A stretch of DNA of 64,000 nt, from assembly GCF_001039355.2 (NCBI RefSeq), contig NW_019773981.1, forward strand, positions 39,406-103,405, read 5' to 3'. Origin of the DNA: Lingula anatina (lineage: Eukaryota; Brachiopoda; Lingulata; Lingulida; Lingulidae). The translations under genes and the position numbers were made by a program. Below, piece after piece: positions 52,270 to 64,000 of the stretch (the first letter of the stretch is position 1; each line of letters starts with the position of its first letter). The notes beneath the pieces are model-generated. The model saw only the letters and a program-made list of their open reading frames with translations, was not told the DNA's origin and did not search any database.

Positions 52270-52954
52270 AATTGCTGCTGTTTTTGTTGCTGTCGTAAAT
52301 CAGCATAAACGTTCCTTATTTGTTCATTGACAATGTCAGCTGCCAGCATGTCTGTTAAATCACTATATGCCGACGTGGCAGAGTCCTGGGAGTCTGACTG
52401 ATGGACTTCTTGTCCCGCGTTTAAATCACTACCGTTCTCCTGGGAAACTGACTCCTCTGAAACTACTGCAGAGACATCGTCGTGTTTATTATCGTCTGTT
52501 ATCTCAGTCCTTGTGTATGCAATTCCAACTGAGTATCCATTTTGCTGAAGATGCCTACTTTCACTTTCACTTTCCACTTGGCCTTGACCTGAGGTCTCAA
52601 CATGACCTCCAATGACTTCCTCCTGACCTTCACATTGTTCCCTTTCAGCTTTAGAGTCTGTATCAATGTCAACTGCTTTCAAGTCCGAGCCGTAGCTGCT
52701 GTGACCATTATAACCCGCAGATGACACACTGAGTCTCAAATAAGACTTTTGTGAGTGTGACTGGTTTGATGACATATCTGCATCAGATGTGGGAATACTG
52801 GTCTGTAACACTGAGGAATAGCCATCGGAATGGTGGCTTGTATTGGAATCAGAGCCCTCTGGTGGTCTGTGGTTTTCACCTGTGGCATCTCCATCTTCTG
52901 CATCCTCTCCTATATGTTTGATGTGCTTTCTCCTGGCAGGTATCGGCCTGTCTC
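47746..52954 (-). CDS. DLGAP: DLGAP/GKAP family scaffold protein, 3' part
   Basis: Six minus-strand exons join in phase: 52954-51792, 51607-51502, 51118-51027, 50607-50419, 49831-49790 and 47946-47746. Together they give about 597 residues without the N-terminus. The first exon encodes a long, acidic, Ser-rich disordered region with a Gln run. The next three encode the GKAP domain, with landmarks DGHYFLNAM, AHLMLHLKFKQFGELCEKNL and GGDLAGFWDMVLLQIEDL. The end has EARKRMLATKRK and EIFVPE, both aligned with vertebrate DLGAP C-termini. DLGAP1-4 link PSD-95-type guanylate kinases to Shank; DLGAP5 is mitotic. The GKAP domain and C-terminal block favour the DLGAP1-4 type. The usual C-terminal PDZ ligand is absent. 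No upstream exon was recognised in 53-64 kb. Confidence 0.88.
47947..49789 (-). other. DLGAP intron with a MITE copy
   Basis: Contains the degenerate CAGGCC element at 48231-48385. Otherwise AT-rich with nothing recognised. Confidence 0.65.
48231..48385. mobile_element. Degenerate CAGGCC-type MITE
   Basis: Starts CAGGCCTGCAGGTAGGGGG and ends GGCTACGGGTCTG. Interior words GGGTAAAATTTGATCTAG and CACTTTTTCAGAAAAAG match the element at 3923-4093. Flanks GTTAA (48226-48230) and TTTAA (48386-48390) agree in four of five positions. Confidence 0.62.
49790..49831 (-). CDS. DLGAP: DLGAP 42-bp microexon
   Basis: Acceptor tattttag, donor GAG|gtacag, phase 0-0. It encodes EPCSVLHLDVEEEE. It joins both neighbours in frame and can be skipped without a shift. 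Support is splice signals and phase; homology is not evident. Confidence 0.6.
49880..50290. repeat. Cluster of (T)GACATCAC words
   Basis: About ten scattered copies of [GT]ACATCA or GCATCAC in about 400 bp, e.g. near 49891, 49921, 49959, 49987, 50001, 50027, 50053, 50105 and 50155, plus GATGTCAC near 50272. Spacing is irregular (14-60 bp). It is probably a decayed tandem repeat inside a DLGAP intron. Confidence 0.6.
50419..50607 (-). CDS. DLGAP: DLGAP exon: GKAP domain, third part
   Basis: 189 bp, phase 0-0, acceptor tattttag, donor AAA|gtaatt. It encodes SPDPDDPFETRGGDLAGFWD, then MVLLQIEDLDSMFVQIDRM and ASGWRDMPEEK. The DLAGFWD motif is the clearest GKAP signature. Confidence 0.93.
51027..51118 (-). 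CDS. DLGAP: DLGAP exon: GKAP domain, second part
   Basis: 92 bp, phase 1 to 0, acceptor tcttgcag, donor TTG|gtgagt. It encodes VAGILRAATGKAHLMLHLKF and KQFGELCEKNL, which align with the helical core of GKAP. Confidence 0.93.
51502..51607 (-). CDS. DLGAP: DLGAP exon: start of GKAP domain
   Basis: 106 bp, phase 0 to 1, acceptor ctctccag, donor GATG|gtgtgt. It encodes DGHYFLNAMHEEERRLQHLC and DLAEADLQQEDLSDD. DG-x-[YW]FL opens the GKAP domain in the family. Confidence 0.92.
51792..52954 (-). CDS. DLGAP: DLGAP large exon: disordered acidic region with poly-Q
   Basis: 1163 bp, acceptor cgttatag, donor AAG|gtaata, entering with two bases of a split codon and leaving in phase 0. It encodes 387 residues rich in Ser, Asp, Glu and Gln. 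Segments include RPIPARRKHIKHIGEDAEDG at the start, a Gln run at about 52238-52296 and STPKK at the end. It is by far the longest uninterrupted frame in the window apart from those through the N gap. Low-complexity, disordered regions of this kind are usual before GKAP. Confidence 0.9.
52238..52296 (-). repeat. Coding poly-Gln tract, (CAA)n
   Basis: About nine or ten consecutive CAA codons preceded by mixed CAG/CAA Gln codons interrupted by Lys and Leu. It lies within the large DLGAP exon. The pure CAA part is likely length-polymorphic. Confidence 0.9.
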
Positions 52955-53109
52955 CTATAACGTACAAAAAAATTCAACAATAATAACAAAAATAACAAAA
53001 ATACAAAACAATAATAACAAAATCTCTTATTTACAGATATGCAGACATCTAATATGAAACTGAAAAAGCACATCATTTGAAACAAAAAACTTCTCTCTCC
53101 TACTCTCTG

Positions 53110-53170
53110 CATCCATCCGTCCATCCATTCATCCATCCATCTATCCATTCATCTATATCCATCCACCCAT
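53110..53170. repeat. (ATCC)n microsatellite
   Basis: Imperfect tetranucleotide repeat with TTC, CTA and CGT variants. Confidence 0.9.
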
Positions 53171-53398
53171 CAATGCAACCAAACTTGAGAAGAAAGTTAT
53201 AAGGACAAGCATGCAAGCAGTCATATTCCATCATATCCAACAACATGACTCACCCTGTAATCTACAGCTAATAGGAGCTGGAAGGCCCTCTTGGGGCTAC
53301 AGCAAGCTCACAATTTACATCAATGGATCAGTAAATGATGGAAGATGACCAACATCACTGGTTCAATTATTGTTGGGGACATGACCTCGGGACAATCT

Positions 53399-53979
53399 CA
53401 GGCCTACCCAACTACCAGACTCGGCACCTAAGGATCCTGAATTAACCGGTATATCGGACCACACTACCCGTTTTCAAGGTGTGTGTCAGATCGCATTTCG
53501 GAGTATCATACTCCAGAACAAATTTTGTAGGACGACTGCGGGCTCATCCAGAACACCGACAGAACAGTATCAGCCAGAACACCGACAGGATGAGCCCTGG
53601 CATGCTCGGCTGTCACCTTGATTGGAGTAAACGAGTGTCGTAAAATCGCTATATGATTTTAAAACAGGGTGCATAAATTTGAAAGCTAGATGAACCTTAG
53701 ACTGCCACATTAATCTAATACAATGCAAAAATCCCTATCAAAAGTGGTTAAAACATTCAAACCGAATGTCGTAAAGTCCCCATATACTCTAAAGTAAGAG
53801 TACAGTTTAAGGTTGTTCAGCCGAGCGTGGATGAGCCCGCAGTCGTCCTACAAAATTTGTTCTGGAGTATGATACTCCGAAATGCGATCTGACACACACC
53901 TTGAAAACGGGTAGTGTGGTCCGATAAACCGGTTAATTCAGGATCCTTAGGTGCCGAGTCTGGTAGTTGGGTAGGCCTG
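53399..53979. mobile_element. Foldback element with CAGGCC termini (5-bp TSD AATCT)
   Basis: A 581-bp element. Terminal inverted repeats of 151 bp differ at one position (GGTATATC versus GGTTTATC). It is flanked by AATCT at 53394-53398 and 53980-53984, a perfect 5-bp target-site duplication. Ends are CAGGCCTACCCAACTACC and its complement. Shorter inverted similarity (GCTCGGCTG) continues inward, after a 45-50 bp insertion with repeated AGAACACCGACAG in the left arm. No coding capacity. The near-identical arms suggest recent activity or gene conversion. Confidence 0.85.
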
Positions 53980-54189
53980 AATCTGGACATTTTCCTTCTT
54001 TCTTTTATGAATTGCGCTAAATTTCGCATTCAAATTTTTTTCAATTATTTTTCTTTAGTCAGTGTAGAATTTTAGGATAATTTTAAGGAAAATAACCACA
54101 TACTACTGTGGTCCCAGATGACACTAATAACTAATCACTGCAAGTCAAACAATGGCCAAAACATGTAGGGAAATGGGATTCTGCACAGT

Positions 54190-54420
54190 TAACACTCACA
54201 CTCTGCCCAGTTCTGTGTAAGCCAAAGTAATATAATGGGCCATCTCCTCTCCTCTCCATCTAGTTAATGACCAGATTGAGGAAGAAAATGAGACAATTTG
54301 CATGGTTAAAACTTGCACGATGCCCAAGTATGTATGCGCCCGAGTAATATAATGGCCCATTCTCCTTGCATAGTGGTCATTGGAAAGCATGAGGTCATTT
54401 TTTAGCAGAGAAACCGTTGT
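54190..54420. repeat. Diverged tandem duplication, unit about 116 bp
   Basis: Two copies share the order CACTCTGCCCAGT / CACGATGCCCAAGT, AGTAATATAATGG[GC]CCAT and CTCC-rich sequence, starting near 54190 and 54306. Confidence 0.6.
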
Positions 54421-55242
54421 TAATATGGGATTTTCTTATTTGGAGTCTATGCACCACAAGCAATAAGGGCTGGCTATCAGTCACAGATATGGAGACACTA
54501 AATATGTGTGGGTGTGGCAGTGGCAATGATTCATGTTGTTCCATAGATCATTAGCTAATTGGGGCATTGTAGATTCAAGAAAACACAAGTATTTTATAGA
54601 TTTCTGCTTACCATATTACTGCTCTGCCATCCACGTTTAGGATAATGAAAAACTCTTTAAACAAATAGGTGTACTAACTTGGTGGTTCAAAAGACATTGT
54701 GGTAAAAATGGTGGTTATTTCTAAGAAATCGTTTCTCCAAATGATAATGGAAGTTTGTAGAACGTCAGTTGATTATTATGAGGACAATTTCCTGTCAATG
54801 ATATCTTTGATGTGTGTGGAAGGTGTCTGATAACATAATAGTTCCCGGAACTGTCAAGCTATATGTTGTGTATGTGTATGTAATGCATGTACTACAAAGT
54901 CTGTATATTAAGGGGAACAAAATCTGAATTTCTGTCTATCCTGCAGTCATGAATGTATTATTTCAGAGAAACCCCCCCCCCCCCATGTAATCACTCTATA
55001 GTATTCCTGTTCATAGCTCAGGGGTTAATGAAGAAACAAATTGGTAAGAAAAGCTCCAATCACATGTTGTTGACTTTTAGTAACTAAAGCTAAAAATTTA
55101 AGTTGGAATTTCCTCAACGTTGTGTGTAGCACGTATATTTGCGTGATCTTGAGTTACACCTTGCCTGAGAATGTATAAACAGTATGAGTCATCTTTCACC
55201 TGATGTGGATGTTTTTATACTGTTACAGTATTATTTCAATCG

Positions 55243-55246
<4 letters not shown>

Positions 55247-55292
<46 letters not shown>
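55247..55292. repeat. (TG)n microsatellite
   Basis: About 23 uninterrupted TG units. Confidence 0.95.
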
Positions 55293-55297
<5 letters not shown>

Positions 55298-55911
55298 GCA
55301 TGGGTGCTTGTCTGTGTTTGCAAACCAAGACCAGGTCTAATTGGCACAGTTTGTAGGTGGGTCCTCCTTCATATGTAGAGGGAGAAGAGAGGTTAAGTAG
55401 TCAGTAAATGCATGAATTTTGTATACTTCCTATATAACTGGTATGAACGTATCTGTATGTCCTTTCATCCCTGTATTTCCTAAATCTTATACACTACCAC
55501 TTTTTATTCCCAAAAGAAGAATGTGCCATCTTTCATATAAAACATCCATGTTTCAGTAGTGCCTAGTACAGTGTTTGTATTCATACTGATACTCTAATAT
55601 ATGCTGACACATTTAATTCTTCTGCATACCACACTTTTATCTTTTACCAATATGTGGCACAGCAAGGTATATCAATGTAGAACAGGTTTTATGGGATTAT
55701 ATTCACTTTCACTGCATGTTTTATCATAATTCATGTGCATAAGTGAGCCTTTAACAAACATCCGTCATTGCCGCAGCAACAATTTTTCAAAACCACCATA
55801 ATACGTGTTTATAAAAGTGTAGATAAAATAACTAATAGGTAATGCATGCTACATACATACTTATACAGGTACATCATGATGTACACGTACACACACAAGC
55901 ACCTGCACAAG

Positions 55912-55915
55912 AACA

Positions 55916-55960
<45 letters not shown>
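55912..55960. repeat. (AC)n microsatellite
   Basis: About 24 AC units with one AT interruption. Confidence 0.95.
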
Positions 55961-55962
<2 letters not shown>

Positions 55963-58900
55963 CCCAACAGGTAACAGTATAATAATGGTACATGAAGATA
56001 CGTGCCATAGAGACAAGGTGCAAAGATGTGGAGGAGGTTCCCCATGTCTGGTCCTGTGTTCCAAGAAATATTCCCAGGAATATGTCAGTTTTTTTGTTTT
56101 TTTTAAAACTTAATTTCAGTGTGTAATGCTCCCTGTTATTCCTCCAAGAAAATCAATGTCAGGTATCCCGTTTATAGGCTATATCCAAGTGTATTACTGT
56201 CATAAGTGCTATGTATCCTTTATACAAGTACGTCCTGATGTAGTAAAGATAACTGTCCAGCATTTTGTCCATGACTTCAGGTTATTGATATACATCCTGT
56301 TGAATAAAAGAATAAATCCAATGGAAAGGTGGTGGATTTGAGATAAAAATAAAGGGAAAAAAAAGAAAATATGTCTCAAAATCAATTTCAAAAGGACACT
56401 GATTTCAATTCTACATGTGATAAAAATGAGGAAACTAGAAAGGTTGCACTGCATCCTCCCATTCCGAGAAGTATCTTTATACCAGATATTACTTGCAAAA
56501 ACAATTATCTATTTTGCTTCTTCTAAAACGTTCAATAAAAATATTTTCAACCAACAGTCAAAGGTCATAATGCTTCCTGTACAGTACGGTTTTTATTGTG
56601 ACCAGAAGTCATTCGTCTACACCCAAATATAAAAGATCTGGACCAAAGCCCCTCTCAGACGACTACTAAGCTCTTAGTTTCCTAGTAATAATTCTTCCCT
56701 CAGTGAATTATATACCAGTCTCCCAGGTCAATACCCTAGACCCAAGAATTCCCTGGAAAATGAACGTTCATCAGGTTTCTTAGAAAATAATTGCACTTCA
56801 GTATCCGAAGTAGCACATCTGTGCTATTACTAGTTACTGCAGTGGTTACAAGATCAATGCTTATATCCTAATATCCCTTGTGGAGATAGAAAATATAGCA
56901 TTCATCCCGACATGTAAAAATCACATCATATTTCAAGCATCTCAGTCCCTACAAACTAAAACATCTATATAACATCTATGCTTTAATGTAGCCTCAGGGA
57001 TGAATGAGACATATTTCACCAAATCCTTGCATCTATTTTCCTTAGCTAAAGAGACCAACAATTATTAGGTTGCCTTGATGTACTATTATGCTGATGAAAA
57101 ATAAAATATGAATTTCAAAAATAAAAAACGAAAAGAAAAAATCAGCACAATTACTCATACCAGGCTCTAACATTGAACGACTAATGCAGCCAGCATATCG
57201 CTGCGATCTCCGTGATCCCTAATATTCCTCCTAGATCTCAAAGCACATGTGGAACATATACATAGAAGCCATAGTTTACATTCCTGCCTGGATAACCAAA
57301 TATAACTGTTCTCATCCTTGCTCTATTAATCTCGATAGCCCCTCATGCTAGGGGCATGTGCTACAAATAAACATACAATTCCTGTCATTCTTTTGTAAAC
57401 CTACCCCTCACATAAAAGAGAAACATGTAACAATATGCTATACATCACCCTGTTTTTTATATGTTTCAACTGTCTAAAAAAAAAAAACTTCCGCTTTAGC
57501 TTATCACTGTAATTCTAGTTATCTTATCCTGAATCTTGTAAATCTCCACACAGTCATATACATAGATCACATGTATGGTATCAATCTCTTCCCATTAATA
57601 TACCAGTCTGCCTGTTTACTACTACATAGCACTCTCCATTCCAAGAAGACTGTTACTCTGAATCAAAGGTATATGTACCACACTGTATAGAAGTCTTGCA
57701 CAACTACAACTGCCAGCACCGGTTTGTATCTGCACTGCCCTTTTACGTCTATCTCTCAGCTGGTGAAAATACAGACAGTTTGTGGTCTGTTCTACCCAGC
57801 AATCAGTAATGAAAACACACACTTAGTGTTGTGTCTTATAGCAGGGAAGTGATCCTAGTGCTCCACCTGCATTTTGTTCAACAACCTCTGATTTCTTTCT
57901 TCCTGCTGATCTCTGCTCTCATGGCATTAGTAACAACAAGCACTGCTTTTGATCCTCCCATCAATGGACCAACACCATTTGCAACAGTCGTAATTATTGG
58001 TTGTTTTTGCCTTATGTGAGGACATAAGAAATGTAACCATTGGCTGATATCTCCCATGAGGTTTTTTTGCAGCATTTCTGCTTGCTGCTAGATAGGAACA
58101 GATGAAAGCAGACAGTAATCATGTTCAAAAAGTCAACTATCTTAAGCACTGCTGACTAACACACATTGGGTTTTCGTCTATTTGAACCTCAGCAAGTACA
58201 CCTTCCAGGTGCGGTACTTGTTCAAGCCAATGATTATAATCTCCTTCTTTCCCAATCAATCATGTATGAATGCTACAGTTTTACAACCTCATCAACATGA
58301 TGTCTAACATATTGTTTTTACCTGTTCAGCAATGGAGTCTCGATGCAAAATTTACTGATAAAATGACCTCAAAAACATGCCATACCTAGACGGAAGTGAC
58401 CCAAAAAATCTGCCTTGATATGGTCCAGCTAAGTTCTAATAGAAGTGCCAAAACATACAGACATGCAGGTAAATCCAGGTAAAACTGCTGCTGACCTATG
58501 CACAGACACTCCAGGCTGCCATATTTTCCAGCTGGTGATGGCCATCATATGCATCATTACTTTTAATACCACTCGTTACGTCTTGTAATCAAATTACTGG
58601 CACTTCAAGCTGAATGTGGCTTTGAAATTTAAACACATGCATATATACCTTAAATCAGGTGCAGGCAAAACATAACCATGTGCTAAACATTTTACACTGG
58701 TAGGGAAATAGAGGCCACTAACCAAACTGCCACATCCATAACAGGGTGAGCCATTTGATGGTCATTTGGCTGGCTGACCAGACTACCTGACCAACTTGAA
58801 GTCTAAGTCACTGAGTACTTGATTGATGTAGCTCTTCTGTCTAAATATACAATACTGTCTTTCAAACTATCTACCCAACTTTCTGTTTGTTTGCCTGTCT

Positions 58901-61149
58901 GTCTGAATGTCTGTCAACCTTAAAAATTACTGAATGGCATACTACCTGGCAAGCCAGGAAACCAACAAATATCAGATTTTCAATTTTCACGATTAATCTC
59001 TACTGAGTTTTCTCTCATTACTGAACACAAGGATCAGAAAATGCCAACCCTATCCGTTTGCTTCTTCTTCACTCTCTTTCCACTTTGCCATGCCCATTTA
59101 TCACAAATATAGAAATCAATTTGGCTTTCCTTCTCGCTTATTTCCAACTGGAAGTAATAACAAGATTGAAGTAACCATGTAAATGCTGACCTCTCAATGA
59201 TCCATTAACTCTCTCTGCATCAAATCAACAAATTTCACAGAAAACTCCCATGTTTATATAATCAACACACACAAATCAGAGACTGAAGCACTGTAATCAC
59301 ATCTCAACTCCACTGGCGTATTCAGTGTTCTCCAAAAGTTAAAGATCACTCCTACTGCTTTAAATAATCAGTGTTCACCAAATGTTGAAGATCAGGCCCA
59401 CGGGTTTAAATAAATGGTGAAAAATCTTGAAATGTGTAATTATGCGACTTCTCTTATGTCTTCTGTCCAAGACAACCCAGGGGGTTACACACTCAACCAG
59501 ACAGTGTTACCTAATGACTGTGGCATGCAGCATCAGGCAACAGCTGAGCCCTAAAACCACAGTAAGTAGAAATGATTCAGCTACCACAAGATCAGCAAAC
59601 AACATGGCTATTTGCTTTGAGCTTTGTTGCTGGTGTAACACATGTAGTTTTGTATCTCTGGACTAAGGGTCACACCTGACTGCTGGCGACCTAAAGGTAA
59701 ACTATGACCTAACACCAGGACCAGTTTGTTTTCTTTTCTATGCAGATCATGACATCCTACCTAGTGCATCATATATGTCCAGTATTTACATCCATCCCTA
59801 TAAGTATTCCTTTGACAACAGTTCAGACAAGACTGCTGTAGACTGAAAACCAGTCTAACTTGTGTCATCAGATGTTCTACCCTAATGGATCATACAGAGG
59901 TAAATCCAGCAAACTTGAAATAAATAAATAGATAAATAAATAAATAACTCTAGCCAAGCATTAAAGGAGCAGCACAGATACCCGTGTCCCCACGCTTGCA
60001 GCTTTACCATATAATAATATAGCCTACACATGTATCTGCCAATTTGATCATATGAATAACTACTACAAAATATCCATCGGTCATGTCACCTTTCTGAACG
60101 CTTAATGGACACCACCATGTATGCACTGACCATTTTATCTTTTACATCACGCATGCATTTCAGAGAGAGTATCACTGAAAAGCATGTCCTTCTTGACTTC
60201 AGATCTACTAAGCCTTGGCGACAAAAAACTACAACTCTTTGATCAAGAATGTCAAAAACGAGTTCCGAGTTCCACTCTAATTAGGTCAGATGTGACCTCT
60301 AGCCAGTAACCTACAGGCAATATTGCTTTTCCATCAGCTAGATATCAAATGTCATGTTCCTTATGAATATGGACATCAGGCCCACCCAAGCACCATGGTG
60401 CCAACATTTCCAATCCAACACCCACTGCTGTGTATCTCTGTACAAGTGCAGGCAGTCCAGACAACAGATTGATTTATCCTTATTTACAGCAGCTCATAAC
60501 AACATGTTCATTCTAACAGCATTATCTGCACACTATCAAAGAACCTGCATTTCCACCAAAAAGCAGATGAAAAAGCACCAACATTCTGGATCAAACTTAA
60601 CAACTTCACTGGTGTATTAAGGTGCATATGGTGAGATGCCAATCTAATCCCTATCCTGTCCCACTTTCTTTCTTGTGCTATGGATCTATGAAAAGTGCCA
60701 AGCCAGACATAAGTGATACCACATAAAAAATTTAATCATGTTTGTCGAGATAGTAAAGCGTTAAATGAGGTCGTCATAACTATGTACACTACAAATGCAC
60801 CTTTACTCTCTCAATCCTAACCTAACCACACTGAAAACACACACGTGTATGTAAATATATGTAAATCTAAGGGCTAAATTTAGTTAACCAGTATCCTGGC
60901 AAGATATACGTTCATACCTCCATGAATCTGCATTAAATATCACCTACTACCAATAAATATTCCAGACAGATACACAGTGTGAGGTGCATCTTGTGCTGAC
61001 ACTCAAGGTCCTACATCTCTCTTCCTGTACCTTTACTTAATAAGACACTGAACAATGTGTATACCTGGGACAGCACAACTGCTCCTTAATGCAGTGTGCA
61101 AAAGACCACCACATAAACCACAGACATTAGTTGTATACAGAGAAACCAA

Positions 61150-61740
61150 CCTTAGAATTTTACATTATATATCTCAATATAATCTAGACAGCATGTTAGA
61201 TTTTCATCCAGTCACCTCACCTCCTTTATAGGGGAATAAATATAAAGAAATTACAAGTAAAAAGCCTTCTAAGATCAGCGAGACACCTACTAACTGCCAG
61301 TACTAGGAGGCAGACACAATCTACATTAAGCAACCAACATTTTACCAGCAATATCTAGAATCAACCTGACTATATCTTCATTCCATTCCACGCCCACCAG
61401 TAGGAACTATGAGTTAATCCATGAATCAAACAGCAAAAATCAGTATGAACTCCACAGTGTTGTAGGCCCATCCAGACTTCCACTCCTAGTAGTACCATGA
61501 CATGTTTTCCATGTAGCAACCTGCCCTGGCATTTTACATTCAATATCTCAATATCATCTATATAATCCAGACAGCAGTGCACATCTTCATTCCATTACAC
61601 GTCCACTTAGTAACTGGGAGCAGTAACATGAATCAGACAGCATGTATTATGTGTATCCTTCAAAGCTCAGGGCACCAGGCTATAGCAGTTCTATCCAGAC
61701 TGCCCCTACTTGTGGTGAGACACATTTAACACAACACAAC
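61150..61740. repeat. Diverged tandem repeat, unit about 190 bp
   Basis: Three units begin near 61155, 61340 and 61530. Each has TTTAC followed by AATATCT, then GACAGCA-, CTTCATTCCATT- or CATGAATC-type words in the same order. Copies are old and carry many differences. Confidence 0.6.
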
Positions 61741-62376
61741 CAACCACAGCACTTCTGGTCCTGTTCACATCAGGATTAACTGAGGCCCACAGCAGCCTTA
61801 TTGGCATCTGCAGACAGCCAGATGACACAGAGACCCGCCAAACCTTACACTATTGAACCCATGTTAATAACTCTGGTAATACAATGATGTCATTCAGTCA
61901 GTGTATTCCTGTTCTAATTTAATCCCGCAGTGAACTCGGCCCCGCTCCTCCTGGGAATACAGACATCTAGTGTACTGGTGAAGTCCCAACCATTCTGTGT
62001 ACACATATAGATCTATATTTGTAAGCATTCAACTGCGCTGGCTCACTCCTATCACTCACTGTATGCACGCACATTAATTTGATAAAACCTGGAACCTAGT
62101 CTCAATATTAACAGCAAATCCTTCTAATCCTTTGAGTCATTTAATTTATATGGTACGGTTGTTGTTGGCCCATTTCCACGCTAGCATGTAGCATGTATCA
62201 GCTGCCAGAGTTGACTTGATTGGTCTGAGTGGATGGATTGGTAATCAAAATACAGTTAAACTGAAGATGTGATGAATACTGTTATTCCACCTTCAAGTGC
62301 TTCCATATGGTCCCTGTATCAGTTTAATCATGGGTCAAATAAACATTGGGGTAAAAAAAGGAAATATATTTTGTAG

Positions 62377-62378
62377 AA

Positions 62379-62417
<39 letters not shown>

Positions 62418-62418
62418 A
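62377..62418. repeat. (AAAT)n microsatellite
   Basis: About ten uninterrupted AAAT units. Confidence 0.95.
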
Positions 62419-62985
62419 AAGTTCTACCCTTCCCCCTCCCTCCCTAAATAATATCAATTTTTTTTCTGCTAAGAGATAACCTTTACCTACAACTTTGTAT
62501 TCTTTTTACTTCCAGTTTTTATTCCTCCTGAAAATTGATTCATTCTGTGCAACCCAAGCTAAAACCTTGTCACTGTACGTGTTCTTCCCGGAGACAGCCA
62601 AGTAGAAGAACATACCCACTGGGGTCAGTACAACAGGAGGGGCAGGAGGGATGTTTAACTGTGAGAAAATACAGGTGCCTTGGTGAGACCCATTAGTCTT
62701 TTACCTACATTAAAATAATCTTCTTCCTGGAATTCAGTTCAACTGTTTTTTTCAAGTTCTCATAAGCATTCTTGGATATGACCAGAGGCAGATAAGAGGC
62801 AGATGACTTCAAGCATATCAATAGCTCATGACAGAGGTGAAAAAACCCAATAGTTATCTGCCCATTAATCAAACCCTGGAGGAGAAGCTGCTGCTGATTT
62901 CTCAACACTTTAATGTGTTGACGCCTCAAATGATTCATGTCTGACAGGATGAGGTACAGGTGTACTCTGCTGGAGTTATCAAACC

Positions 62986-63034
62986 GTGTGTGTGTGTGTG
63001 TGTGTGTGTTTGAGAGAGAGAGAGAGAGAGAGAG
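62986..63034. repeat. (TG)n(AG)n compound microsatellite
   Basis: TG units then AG units, the same compound form as at 34282-34347. Confidence 0.93.
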
Positions 63035-64000
63035 TGGAAGGGGGGAAAGAGAGATTTTCAAAGATAGCTTTTATAAATATACAGGCAAAACTCATTTATA
63101 AATGAATCAATGAGAACCTCCTTGACAACCTAAAAACACTACCAGCCGTATGTTAGTTGTTGATATATAAACTGGTAGTAAATATGTGATTCAATATTAT
63201 CTAAGAGCCAGTTCATACAATTCTGGGCACATATTTTGATAGCTGCACGTCCATCTTATTTCACAAAAGTGAGAAACAGTTTCCATAGCAATTCTTGTTT
63301 GACAAACCAGAATAATCTGGCCTTCAGAAAAAAAAGTGAAGTGAACATTTTGTAAAGTAAGTTCACTCATGACAGAAAGAAGTGCCCAATTTATGTTCAG
63401 CTCATCTATGCCAACCCACCCAATACTTTAAACTTGGCCTCAGATGAACTTAACCTGTCTACATCAATTTATATTCACTTAACTTGTCTGGGAGGATCTT
63501 TAACCAGTAAAGATTGCACCCCTATACTTGGTAATACATTCTTGATGTCAGTAATGGGAAATGTCCCGAGGTTTCAAGCACTTTGATTGGACTTGGCTCT
63601 TCACTGGAGTTGATCATCCTTCACACACTTAAAATGCAATTTATTTCCATTTCTCCTTTTCTTTTCACCCATTTTTGGTTGAAAATAGTTGACAGGCAAA
63701 AAACAAACCTCACATTAAAACTCATTACTAAGCCCAGCTGAATTTTAACAGCTAAGCACCTTAAATTGAAAAACTTACACCCTGACTATAGATAGCTTAT
63801 GGTCTAACCTCCTACCTCCATCTGAGTTATGTGATTCTGCACAGTGTTTTTTAGTATCTACCTACACATACACTTAAATTACAAAACTGAAAACTTAATC
63901 CATTGATAGCTCCACTTAGAGAAATCAGTTGATTAGAAGTGGTTAATACACCTACAAACAACCCACATTAACAGTGATAAGACTTGACTAATTGAAAAAC

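Larger units (their letters stand above)
53985..64000. other. Probable DLGAP intron or upstream region; no exon recognised
   Basis: 10 kb of AT-rich DNA with many microsatellites and weak frames. No exon ending in phase 1, as required to join the exon at 52954, could be supported. Minus-strand frames at 57622-57822, 57878-58075 and 62705-63061 are open but have no known domain. Confidence 0.5.

Noticed and set aside
57878-58075. Minus-strand 65-codon frame (GPLMGGSKAVLVVTN)
   Set aside because: The composition is suggestive, but there are no splice sites of the phase needed to join the DLGAP exon at 52954 and no family match.
62705-63061. Minus-strand 118-codon frame with Gln and Leu runs
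   Set aside because: Its 5' part is translated microsatellite. The rest has no strong donor (only gtttga) and no domain.

Overview
The window is AT-rich animal nuclear DNA: spliced genes with GT-AG introns, many microsatellites, and many short inverted-repeat transposons. It carries one assembly gap (43270-43811) and one ambiguous base (15522). Gene content and repeat style suggest an invertebrate, possibly a marine one such as a mollusc. The phylum cannot be fixed from the sequence alone. Three genes are identified with confidence and all their visible exons join in frame.

Layout. (1) 1-9.9 kb is mostly non-coding. It has three weakly supported minus-strand exons of unknown genes and several miniature transposons. 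(2) About 10-40.4 kb, minus strand: a LASP-type gene (LIM and SH3 protein). Eleven coding exons encode one LIM domain, two nebulin repeats, a long linker built from frame-neutral cassette exons, and a C-terminal SH3 domain. A roughly 2 kb 3'UTR probably follows. (3) 40.5-44.5 kb, plus strand: a complete five-exon RPL23 (uL14) gene of 140 residues, head-to-head with LASP. The two genes share a short promoter region. (4) About 47.7-53 kb, minus strand: the 3' part of a DLGAP/GKAP family gene, six coding exons, convergent with RPL23. Its 5' exons are not visible. (5) 53-64 kb: probably intronic or upstream DNA of the DLGAP gene, rich in simple repeats, with a 581-bp foldback element.

How the genes relate. 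RPL23 is a core large-subunit ribosomal protein. LASP is an actin-binding adaptor. DLGAP proteins are scaffolds for postsynaptic or cortical complexes. No shared pathway is implied. The divergent RPL23-LASP arrangement matches the human 17q12 order, so it looks like ancient microsynteny.

Main points of interest: a 164-bp near-identical repeat in introns 1 and 3 of RPL23, a candidate intron-encoded small RNA because vertebrate RPL23 hosts SNORA21; a run of five symmetric cassette exons in LASP, including a duplicated G-S-[LI]-A-D-Y-D-P motif and a 69-residue acidic exon; a large palindromic transposon, interrupted by the gap, whose end may supply the branch point of the last RPL23 intron; two miniature-transposon families with readable target-site duplications; and a DLGAP C-terminus that has lost the usual PDZ-binding ending.
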